The notes beneath the pieces were generated by a model, which was not told where the DNA came from, made no database searches, and saw nothing but the letters and a program-made list of their open reading frames with translations. DNA of 64,000 nucleotides, from assembly GCA_012932295.1 (NCBI GenBank), contig JAAONU010000019.1, positions 30,667,913 through 30,731,912 on the forward strand, read 5' to 3'. Position 1 is the stretch's first letter; each line of letters starts with the position of its first letter. Position numbers and translations under genes: made by a program. Positions 37,001 to 49,000 of the stretch are shown one piece after another. This DNA comes from Cyclina sinensis. Lineage: Eukaryota > Mollusca > Bivalvia > Venerida > Veneridae.

Positions 37001-40000
37001 AGGGTACCTCTCCTAACTCATATACATTTAGAGGTATTTGTTTTAACTCATACATTCAAGGGTATCTGTTTTAACTCAAGCATTCAAGGGTATCTCTCCT
37101 AACTCATATACATTCAGGGGTATCTGTTTTAACTCCAGCATTCCAGAGTTTTTGTTTTAATCGCACTCAAAGGTATCTTTTACAATTCAAGTATTCCTGG
37201 GTATATGTTGTAATGCATGCACTCAAGCATTCAAGGGTATCTCTCCTAACTCATATACATTCAGGTGTATTTGTTTTAACTCATACATTCAATGGTATCT
37301 CTCCTAACTCATATACATTCAGGGGTATCTGTTTTAACTCGAGCTTTCCAGAGTTTTTGTTTTAATTGAAGCACACAAGGGTATCTTTTACAATTCAAGT
37401 ATTCCTGGGTATATGTTGTAATGCATGCACTGTAACATTTGGATATTTGTACTATCTACGTGAGATTATTCCAATACCTATCAACGTTTCATCTTATGAT
37501 CTATATATGCTACTGTGACAACTATGTATGTCTGTACACACTAAGAATGGCTTGCATGTGTGCATGTTTTACTCACATCTTTTCTTGAACGGCTTGAACC
37601 TCTACCTGAACCCCGTGATTTTAACGCCTGTATGTATTTCATAAATCATTTAAGACCTTATTAGTTATCTGCAGAAACTACCTACTTTTTATCAACAATG
37701 ATCTAAATAGGTCAAAGAAGATTAGTTACTATTACATCATTTGAAACTAAAACTAATTAATTGTTTAACTAAATATCATGAGTTTTTGAGTGAAAGAAAC
37801 ATCAACATCATGAGTTAAATGTTACTGTTACATAAATTCACCAAGTGGTCTTCCTCAACACATCTTCCAGTAAAAACATTAAACAAACATTGAGGTAGCT
37901 ATATACTTGGAAAGGAACTTGGAAAGTATCAAAACTGTTCACCTTTCTTGCAGAGTCTGTATCCATGCTACGTACAGTAGATGCCACCTCAACACCACCT
38001 TGTGTAAACACAGACTGGTACTCAAACTCGCCCTCCAGAAACTCTGCCAGTGGCACATGCCATGATGCTAATGTAGTATATGTAGGTGGATTCCTCTTTA
38101 ATTCTTGCTCTGGTTCTCCTTTCTTCTTCTTCTTGTCTCCTTTGTCTTTCCCACCACCCTATATTGTGAGTACAAGTGAAAATACTGTTACAATGTAACA
38201 ATTAAGTCTTCTAAATGTAAATTATGCTAGGTGCCACTTGAAAAGTTATTATCTGCTCCTGACAATTGATTCTTCCATATTATTGATCTAATAAAAACTG
38301 TTCACTAAAAACAGAATAGTCTTAGTCAACAAACAAATGTCCACTAAGTATAAGTTGTTTTTTTCTAAAGAAAATTGATGAGGAAACTAGTTGCCCTTTG
38401 AACAGTTTAAGACTAATTGATAAATGATTATAGATAAATAAATAATACTATTAGTTTTACCATAGGTAGGATGAAAAATCATTGTTTTTTTATCTTGAAA
38501 AACAGATTTACTTTTATGATTTCATCAATAAACTATGTTATAATGTGATATATAAATCAGACATGTTACCTAAGTTAGATATGAGGACAGGATAAACTAA
38601 CTATGATGAAGTAAGCAAAGCCACACAAAATATAGAATAAAACAAACATCACTGGTAACATATGTGTGCACTCCTTGGAGACTTGGTTCTGTGCTTTTGA
38701 CCTAGTGTTAATTACTGTTCAGCAAGGTAGTTATGGTAGTATGAAATAAAAACAAAATAAAGGAAAATGACTAAGTTACAAAGACTGGCAGACACAGATG
38801 ACTACAAATATTGTAGGACAATTATTCTGATACTGCTGTAGTTAGGTACACACACTGTGTTAAAGAGATGTAAGCTGCAACAACCAGAATTCCCCACCAC
38901 CAGGATGAAAACATGGTTTAAGTGTTTATACTTATGATAAACTTCTCTTTACATCCAGAATTACCAATATAGATCACAACAGCAAGAAAGGCTGCTGAAA
39001 TCTGAAAACTGATTTTAAACATTATAACCATTTTCAAGTAGATAAAAAGAAATGAAACTCAAGTAGTGTTCAGCTGGAGTACCTTACTTTGAAACAGACA
39101 GAAGACATAAATGTGCAACAGACTTAGGGATGGACCATGACCCAAAACATTGGAGAGGTACCGTATATATTCTAAACTGATGAAAAATCTTAGACAAGAA
39201 TGAAAACTCTGCCCACTAAACTACAGCATAAGATAAGGCCTACTACATTTTTGTTCTTCTTACTTTCATTTTCTCCTCTTTTTCCTTTTTCTTCTCTTTT
39301 GTGTCTTTAGCCTTTCCAGCTACAGGGGTTGATGTCTCGACTGGGTACCCCTCAGTCTAGAATTTTGGCAATGTATTAAACATAAATTAAAAAGGTTTCT
39401 CTTATACCATTTCTTTCCTGAGGACTTCTGAACCAATCAAAATAATAGAAATGATCTGCCACTCTGTCCTGAAAACTGAAGGCAATTTTTCAGCTATAAG
39501 CAAACAGTGCTAGCCCTATTTCTTTCCTGAAATAACAAAGCTGTATACTGCAAACCAAGTTATGTTCTCAATAGTTCAACGTTTTAGATAACTTTGATGC
39601 AATAACAAGAAGAAAGCAAAAACAAATGAAGGAAATTGTCAAATAACATGTTAGCTGCACATAAGTAAAGTATAGAGGATAGTTTTAAATGTGTAAAACG
39701 AAACAACTGGTTTGCAGTAGAAATTTGTATGGCACTCCAAAACAGGTATCTGTTTCTTCACACTGAACATTATAAATCTCTGTGCAACAATAAAACTTAT
39801 ACATGTACACTACTTCAGAGTTCCCATAAAACCCTTACTTTGAGAAATTTCACTCACAAAAAGGTCTGTATCTCTCTATGTTTTAAAAGATAATTGTTAT
39901 AAATAGTCTGGAAAACCTGTAAACCCTCCCCCCCTGGCCAACCCCTACCCACATCCAATGAGCTTAAACTGCTAGTCACGACAGAAAATCTAGCAGCACT

Positions 40001-43000
40001 ACAAATTTATCAACACTATTAGCTTCTTAGACAAAAGGGAGGATTTAAAATCTTGCTCATTCAAATACTGGGAAAATGCATCAGATTCTGAATTCTCATT
40101 TCTATCAGCAGAATAGCAGTGAAAAACAACAGTTCATCTTAATTTTTAAAGCAATGCTCATACACTCACTTGTACATTACAAGGATCTTTTGGTTAAGAT
40201 TCATCAATTATTAACTTCAAAGGACTCAAATTTTAACTAAGCAGATTTAGAAGTTTTTCCAAACAGTCCTATGAAAAACTAGGGCAAATCGGCTCAATCT
40301 GAGCCAAGTCTTATCAGTAGGCACATCAGTGAGAATTGCCCCTAACAGTTATAAATCAATTAGCACCAGCTTTCGTTTGTTTATAGTCTGCTGACCACTC
40401 CAGTAATGTATTAATGCATCTTCGTTATCAAGGTTTAACCAAATCATGTAGAAAATTAGAAAATAAACATATAAGACATCTAGTGAATGTTTGCACATTA
40501 TTGATTTTTAAGTAATAATGACTTCTGTAAGAATTGATTTTTTTTGTATTATTTTTTTACAAACAACTTGCGATCATTAAATTTAAAATAAAGCCTTGTT
40601 ATTCGTATATGTATATATAGGATTTCAAAGTGTTTTTGAGATTTCAAGTTTTCATTTGTTTGGATTTTTATCATACCTGAATTTTAAAAAGTAATTTATT
40701 TCAGGTCTTGAAATAAAAGATTTTAAGGTGTTTGTTTTCAGCCCCTTGTCTGAACTACATGTTCTTGAGAATAATGGACAATGTGTTATAGCCATTGACT
40801 TTTTTAACTTTTTGAAAAAAATATTATAAGCAAACCAACAAGCCTTTAAAATATTTCAACTTTACTAGGGAGCTAAAGGGCGAAATAAAAACCATAAATG
40901 AGCAAGAAGTTATTTGTATTCAAGGGCTACACCGATATATATTCATCCATAGAAATGACCTATTCAGACTGCAACAAAACTGCAGAACATAGTAATCAAC
41001 AAAAAGACAACAGATTAAAGTATTAAGGTTTTATATGGCATTAGTATTAGAGAAGCCTTTGTTTGTGATGAAGATCTTGAGGACATTTCACTATACGAAA
41101 GCAATATCTTATCTTTAAGCTCAATTTATGAAGAGCATTTTACTGGAAAGGATTGGAAAAAAATAGGTATGTTTTGAACATCACTTCATGACGTCAAATA
41201 GATATAGATATTTGTGAATATACTTATGAAGACCTGCTTGAGAAAAAACCAAACAACCTTCAAGATTTACTGAAACTGAAGAATTTCACTGAAGTGCTTA
41301 AGAAAATATCGAAACAGAAGGCGAAAACCAGCACTAATAGAAAATTAGCTAGAGAAGAGAGGAATGGAAAAGAACTGAAAGCAAGATATTCGCATATATA
41401 CCTCGAATCTGAGAAGATGATTTGTTTTTTTAAAAAAGCATTCCAGAAACCGCACAGTTCCCTGAAATTATATGTGTTGACTGTGTTGCATCATGCCACC
41501 ACCCTGCAGCCATAAACGTTTATATTGAAACAAATTCAAATGATCTGGAAGAAAACACTGATATTGCAAAACTGTGCATAGCCGTTGCTCAAAATGCACA
41601 TTGAAGATATGATACAGATGATCTTAATAATATTGCAGATTTAGATATTGAAGATATATCTGTTGTTAGAGGCACCTTTAAAAATGAGTCAAGTCCAATA
41701 CAGAATTCAGTATTAGATTCATTAGTGACTGAAAGTGAAGAAGGGACTGATTATATAAAGCTCTATAAGAAGAAAATGAAATGAACAATTTCATACACAC
41801 TCTTGGTTTTGAGCCACATAGACCACCTAAAATGATAACTAGGCACCCTCCACCAGGGATTGGAAGAGATGATGGCATATCAAAGCTGCAAGTGGTTTTA
41901 GATGATAGTCTCATCATGACAGATCTTGAAAGTCAGAAAAGCAGTATGAAAATATCATTTGCACATGACTACAAAACAATTTCATTTGAACCAGGAAAAG
42001 AAACAGAAGAACCATCAATTTCTTGCAGAATTTCCTATCTTGCATCAGAGAAAATCTAAGATTACAATTCTTTTAAGTGCATAATATAAAGATGCTGGCT
42101 TACTTCACATGTTCAAATATATGAGAAGTGATGAATTTTTCAGAAAGGAAAAAGCTACTGTCAGTAGAACACATTGACATTGCGACAAAATACACCAGGC
42201 GTCTAACTGCAGGGTTTCAACTTGCATTTATTTGCAAATTCCTTCAGAGTCCTACCTCAGCAGAACAAGATATCAAATCAATTATTTCAATGCAGACTTC
42301 TGAAGAATCAGGCCAGACTACCATGATTTCGTGAAAAGAGGTGAAAATAACAATGGCACATTTGCTCTGCTAGTTGAAATTATGCGTCATTGTGAAGCGA
42401 TATATGCAGAACGACTAGAAGGAGCAGAAGAATACTCCCTACTTCCTGCAGCTGAAGAACCAAAGGAAAGCTGCTGCATACATGTTGTGTGCACTTTCTT
42501 TGACTTTTGTTAATGTTATTATGCCGGCTAAATTTTGACATGATTATCTAAGCTTTGCTAAAAAGAAACAAAAACAATGCACCTCCATCCAGAAAGAAAG
42601 TGATTTCATAAATGTGTTATTTGTTTTTAACAATGATTTTCTGGGACCTTAAGTCTCAATGGCCTACATCTTTGAAAATTCATTTTGAAGCAATGATATG
42701 TAGTCCTTATAGTTCAGTTACTTTAGGCTGTTAAGGATAGGTTGTGGCATCCAATGGGTTGTGGGGGATGCAGAAAGAGATACAGATACAGAAAGATACA
42801 GATACATTCCACTCCAAAGACATTTGGTTCCTTTTTATGGCCAGTGTCTAGCACTGACACATCAAACCGTGGTTTAATGATATCAGCCAAAATGCAATCA
42901 TTTTAGTTAGTTGAAGAGCAGGCGATTTAACCTGAGTTCCCTGGATTACTAGTCTAGCACATTACCACTAAAGTCTTGACAACTGTTAAGGAAGGCCACT

Positions 43001-46000
43001 GTAGATTTCTTTAGCGGCCATGAAGAAAATGACAGAAAGCCACGAACAAATGTTTAACTTATTTGTTTGTTATTTTTGTCTTTATGCCAGTTTTCTGTCT
43101 TAAAGTCTTCAATGCCTTATCTTTATGATCAGTATTACATATATTGTGAGTGAGCAAAACGACAAATAAATGAATGATTGAATTTGTTTCATACCATGGC
43201 CATTTGAATGTTAATGCTAACACGTATATATCAAAACTCGACTTTTCCCTATTCCAAATAGAGGGATGATTACGAAAGCAAAATGTGTGCCTCAGCATGA
43301 AACCTTAACCTCCTATCCAGCTGACAGTTTTTCGGCACTTTGATTAACATTTTCCTTTCTTCAAGTTTTAGAAAAACTAGATTGGGACTGCGCAATCACG
43401 GGCTAAGAGTAATATGAGAATTGGCTACACATGTAGCAGGCTGGTTTTTGCATTTGGCTTCTTTCTAAGCACTGTCTCGCAGGAGCGAGTGAATGAAGAG
43501 ATAGATAAAGAGTTACGGAAGGAACCCAAGTCTTTGCAAACAAACCCTTGCTGTATAAAGAATTGCTATTTGCGTGGCTTGTTTCTTGGACAAAGACAGT
43601 TTTAAAAAGTGTCCACCTGATTTCACATGATGTTACGTGCAGTGTACTTAATAGCTTCCTACAATATTTATGAGCCACTATGTCAGTTTTATTTTCTTTT
43701 TCAGTATTTTTGCACATTGCAATGTATCCGAGAGTGGTTGTGTGGGAGTAAGGACAGGGATCTGACAAAACCTCAATGTTGACCAGGTGTGCGATCATTC
43801 GATTAAATTTTATCAACTTTTTACATACATAAGCCAATAGGCACCTTATTCTACCAAAAGCTAGTCTCCTCTAACAAAATGTTTAGTTTTTATATATATG
43901 TAAAAAAAAAGATTCATTATACTTACATTGTACTATCTCACACCTACATTAAGGAAGTTCCTACTTAAAGATTAGTTTGTTTTGCTCTTACCAACAGTAT
44001 CTTCTTTAATTTCCATCAGGAAATTAAAACAGTATGAAACAAATGGATTCATATTAAACACTTCATGTCACAGTCTGGTAGATAAAAATAATCTACTTGA
44101 CTTGATGACACTGCTACTTCAAAACAAATATATCCTTTCTATCTGTGAAAAAAAACAAAAACGAAAAAAAAATGATGAAATTGTTTTAAACTTTATAAGG
44201 ACATTTTTTTGAAACTACTCTTGAGAGTTAAACTCACATCCAGTAATTGTTCATTGTCACTACAAGTAGGTGTTGAAAGTAAACTGGACTGGAAAAGGAC
44301 TAGCCATTATATCATCAACTTTTATAGCAAGAGGGCCATGATGGCCCTAAATTGCTCACCTGAGTCTCATTGCTCATGTTACAAGTATCATTATTGGTTG
44401 TTATGGGTGTTCATTGTTCGCAAATTTGAATAAGTTTGAAATAAGTTTGAAGACTCTGGGTGTAATGGTACTCAAATTTTTAAGCAGAAATAGTTTTATT
44501 CTACAGGTCCCAGTGAACTTGACCTTTGACCTACAGACCCCAAAAACAATGGTTCTTCTAATATAATTCCCTATGAAGTTTGAGGGTTCTGGGTGTAATG
44601 GTACTCCAGTTACTGAGCAGAAATAGTTTTCACTCTACAGGTCCCTGTGACCTTTACTTTTGACCTACTGACCCCAAAATTGATAGAGTTCTTTTACTGA
44701 GTAAAGACAATCATCCTATGAAGTTTGAAGGCACTGTGTAAAATGGTTCTCCAGTTACTGAGCAGAAACAGTTTTCACTCTAAAGGTCCCTGTGAACTTA
44801 ACCTTTGACCTATGAACCCTAAAAACAATAGGGTTCTTCTAATACAATTATCCTATAAAGTTTGAAGGCTCTGTGTGTAATGGTACTACAGTTACAAAAC
44901 TTTTCACTATACAGGTCCCTGTGACCTTGACCTTTGACATACTAGCCCCAAAAACATTATAGTTTTTCTATTTAGTAAAAGCAACCATCCTATGAAGTCT
45001 GAAGGCTCTGGGTGAAATGGCACTCCTGTGGAAACGGTTTTCACTCTGGAGGTCCCTCTGACATTAACCTTTGACCTACCGACCCAAAAAACAAAAGGAT
45101 TTTTTTCTACTTAATAAGGGCAATAACCTTGTGAAGTTTGAAGGCCTTGGGTCAACTGGTACTCAAGTTATTGAAAGAAAACAAAGTGTGACAGACAGAC
45201 AGACAAACAGACACCCATGAACAGGGCAAAAACAATATGTCTCCATCAGATGGGTGGAAATGGGGGGTTTGGGGTGGGGGGGAGACATAACAATGAACAA
45301 TTGAAGGTCTAGCCCTTAGTGTTTCAGAGCTGCAGATTTTTTAAGTTTTCCCTATGTAAGTCCTTGTGTAAAATCAAATGACCCCCCTGACCAAGGGGCA
45401 ATGATTTGAACAAACTTGGTAGAGGTCCTCAAGACAATGCTACATACAAAAAATCTAAGCTCTATGCCTTTTTCCTATATAACTCTATGTAAGCAAGTGA
45501 CCCCCGGGTAAGGGCTTATTTTGACCCAGTGACTATGATTTGAACAAACTTATTAGAGACCCACTGGACAATGCTACACACCAAATATCTAAACTCTAGG
45601 CCTTGCAGTTTCTGACAAGAAGATTTTTTAAAGTTGTTCCTATATAACTCTATGTAAAACATGTGACCCCTGGGGCGGGGCCATTTTTGATCCAGGAGCC
45701 ATGATTTGAACAAACTTGGTAAAGGTCCACTGGACAATGCTGCACACCAAATATCTAAACTCTAGGACTTGCAGTTTCTGACAAGAAGATTTTGAAAGTT
45801 TTTCCTATATAACTCTATGTAAAACATGTGACCCCAGGGGCTGGGCCATTTTTGACACAGGAGCCATGATTTGAACAAACTTGGTAAAGGTCCACTGGAC
45901 AATGCTGCACACTAAATATCTAAACTCTAGGCCTTGTGGTTTCTGACAAGAAGATTTTTTTAAAGTTTTCCCTAAATAACTCTATGTAAAACATGTGACC

Positions 46001-49000
46001 CCTGGGGTGGGGCCATTTTTGACCCAGGGGCCATGATTTGAACAAAATTGGTAGATGTCCACTAGACAATGCCGCACACCAAATATCTAAACCTTAGGCC
46101 TTGTGGTTTCTGACAAGAAGATTTTTAAGTTTTCCCAATATAAATCTATGTAAAATCAACTGACCCCTGGGGTGGGGTCAGTTTTGACCCCAGGGTCATA
46201 ATTTGAACAAAATTGGTAGAGGTCCACTACATGATGCTTCATACCAAATATCTAAGCTCCAGGCCTTGAGGTTTCGGAGAAGAAGATTTTTAAAGATCCA
46301 ACTTTTAAAATCTAATTTTAGCTACAGTTTACCAGAAATGCAATGGACCAAAACCATTTGAACAATCTTGGTAGAGCTTCACCCAAGAAACATCCCAGGC
46401 AAGTTTCATTAAATTTGGCTCATTGGTTTCAGAGGAGATGTCTTTTGAATGAAAAGTTGACGACAGATGGACGGACGGACGACAGACAATGACTGATCAG
46501 AAAAGCTCAATCTGAGCACTTTGTGCTCAGGGGAGGTAAAAACTGAATAATCATACATCACATATATGTTTATATATATATATAAAACATATAGGAATGG
46601 ATTCACTAACTATCATGCAAACATGTATTTGTTTTTCGATCTTACCACCCAAGATTTCAACTTAATATGTATAGCTTTTTATTGCTTTATATACTTGCAC
46701 GATTGTAAACTAGATGGTATTAAGGTTAATATCAATTATTTGCAGGTGCAGCAAATAAAGAAAGTAAATTATAGCTCAATTTCGATACCGTTTGACGTCC
46801 TTGTAGGCATGTGATTAAAAGGAGTCAATTAGGCCATTTATGTGTTTCTTATTGGAGAATTTGGGTCTAGAATCAGTCCTTCCAAGACAGATTGACTCCT
46901 TTTAATCACATGCCTACAAGGACATGTGCATGTAAGATAGTTAATCCGTTCTTTTATGTTTTATATATATATATATAAAATATATGCAATGTATGATTAC
47001 TCAGTTTTTAAGCTGTTTGAAGAAAAAAAAAAACAATTATTACAGAAGTCATTATTACTCAAAAATCAGTAATGTGCAAACATTCACTAGATTTACGTAT
47101 ATTTTTATTTTCTAATTTTCTACATGATTTGGTTTAACCTTGATAACAAAGATGTTGCTGCATTAAAATCTTAGGAGTAGCATTAATACATTACTGGAGT
47201 GGTCAGCAGACTATAAACAAACACAAGCTGGTGTTAATTGATTTATAACTGTTAGGGGCAATTCTCACTGATGTGCCTACTGATAAGACTCAGCTCAGAT
47301 TGAGCCGATTTCCCCCAGTTTTTCCTAGGACTGCAAACAGATTCTTGAGTACTTGAAACCAGTCTCTGCTTCAATGCTTCTCATATTGGTGTGACTATTG
47401 TTTATGTTGTTCTCGTACTAAATCAATGTGTATAAATGCCCACATTTTGTTTATCAGGAGTGCAGGGATTCACCAAGTTTATAATGTCCACTATTTTGTA
47501 CATCTAGCCAATCTGAAACCAACTATAGTACAGCAAATCTGTGCACAGCTATGTTTCACTCAAATCCAATATTTACAGGAGTATACTTTGTGCTATATAC
47601 CACTCTATATATATCATACTTCTATATGTGTTTACTGTACCGATTTTTGAGATGTTTTGGACTTTTTGGACATCTGACTCATTCTACTCATGCGACTCGA
47701 ACCTTTCCTCTGTTACATAGAAAAGAAAATCTTACAATAAAAAATTGTAAATGTCTAAATTATTCAGTGCATTTCTTTATCATCAGGATAAATAACTGTA
47801 TAATTATATATTTATCTTTTTTTTTTTTTTCTTTAAAGTTAAATCATTTTGGTAAATTAACCTAAATCAAGAACAGAAAGTGCCCTGGTTCATATAGGTG
47901 AACATTTAAGATAAGTATATTCACATTTTAAGATATCAGTCAACATGCAAATTTTTCTTTATCAGTTTAAACAGCACAGAGTCACCAGCAATGAAAAGAT
48001 ATCAGAATATACAGAGCCTTATGCTTCTCTTTACAAATCCTTGCAATAAATTTGGTATCAGCTAGCACGTATATTAATGAATTCATTTTGAGAAATCATA
48101 TGAAATATTCATCAAACTTCTTCAAAGATATCAGTGTACATTTATAAACTCCAGTAGATAAATATAATGTTTGTAATAAATGTATATATATTCATTTGAA
48201 TGTAGCCATTAAAAAAAGTTTCGAAATATCAGTCTCCAAATACATAATATTGAGGTGTGATAAAAAAGTTATAAATGCTACAGAAATGTAAGGCAGATAG
48301 CACTTTTTAGCACGCACCCTTCAACAATCAGCCTACATGTATATATACCTGGGATATCAGTTTTGATAAGAGATATGCTGTTTTAGTGATACCAGTCTAA
48401 TGCACAGTATGTACAATTTGAACAATCAAGTGATCAAATGAGACTTAGTCTTTTGTGGAAAGAGTACAGTGAATTTTGATAAGTTTCATTAAAGGAGTTC
48501 TACAAAACACAACTGGCAGCAGCTACAAACTACAGCTGGTGTACTTGTCAAAGGAAAAAAACATTCAGCCACATCACATGTTCTGATGCAAAGTCAGCAG
48601 AAAAGACTCTGAAAGGTTTTAAGTGAAAAAAAAAACTAATGCAGGTTTCAACTGGAAATGATCAAAATCAGGCAAAAGGAAAAAAAACAAGTAATAACTT
48701 GTATAACTAAATACTGCCTCATAAGTCAACATCCTTTGTCTGTGATTGTACAGAAAAACTTTAAACTTGAACAAACTTTTTCCTTCTGAAGAGAAACACT
48801 TGCTTGACTTACAAGGTTTTAAAATGTTAACACATGAAAATGTTGAACAAAATCTTTAGCAATCAATAAAGTTCAAAATGCAGTTCTTACCAGTATAATG
48901 TAAACAAGTAAAACAGACTGCTAGAATGTGAAACATTTGAATGACTGATGAGTATAAACTTAAATACGAAAGACAAGATACCAGAGAGATTAATAAGACC

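Larger units (their letters stand above)
40264..47333. mobile_element. 7.07-kb element with ~295-bp terminal inverted repeats
   Basis: Left terminus 40,264-~40,560 ('cagtcctatgaaaaacta...') matches, inverted, ~47,042-47,333 ('...tttttcctaggactg'). Shared pieces include 'ggctcaatctgag', 'gtcttatcagtaggcacatc', 'agtgagaattgcccctaaca' and 'agtctgctgaccactccagt'. The right copy has a ~24-bp insertion. Both ends abut 'caaa', a possible 4-bp target duplication. Inside are a decayed plus-strand coding region (41.08-42.52 kb), a nested pearl-like element (44.33-46.54 kb) and a nested palindrome (46.54-47.01 kb). Removing the nested pearl-like copy leaves ~4.85 kb. It occupies the ~12.9-kb intron between the LRRC43-like exons at 39,264 and 52,229. 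Superfamily not determined. Confidence 0.8.

Noticed and set aside
42871..42990. Degraded tRNA-like segment on the minus strand
   Set aside because: Only vague A/B-box resemblance; stems do not pair convincingly.
43403..43837. 144-codon minus-strand open frame
   Set aside because: It is long for chance, but its composition is not protein-like, it overlaps an opposite-strand frame, it lies inside the 7-kb element opposite to its coding remnants, and I recognise no domain.
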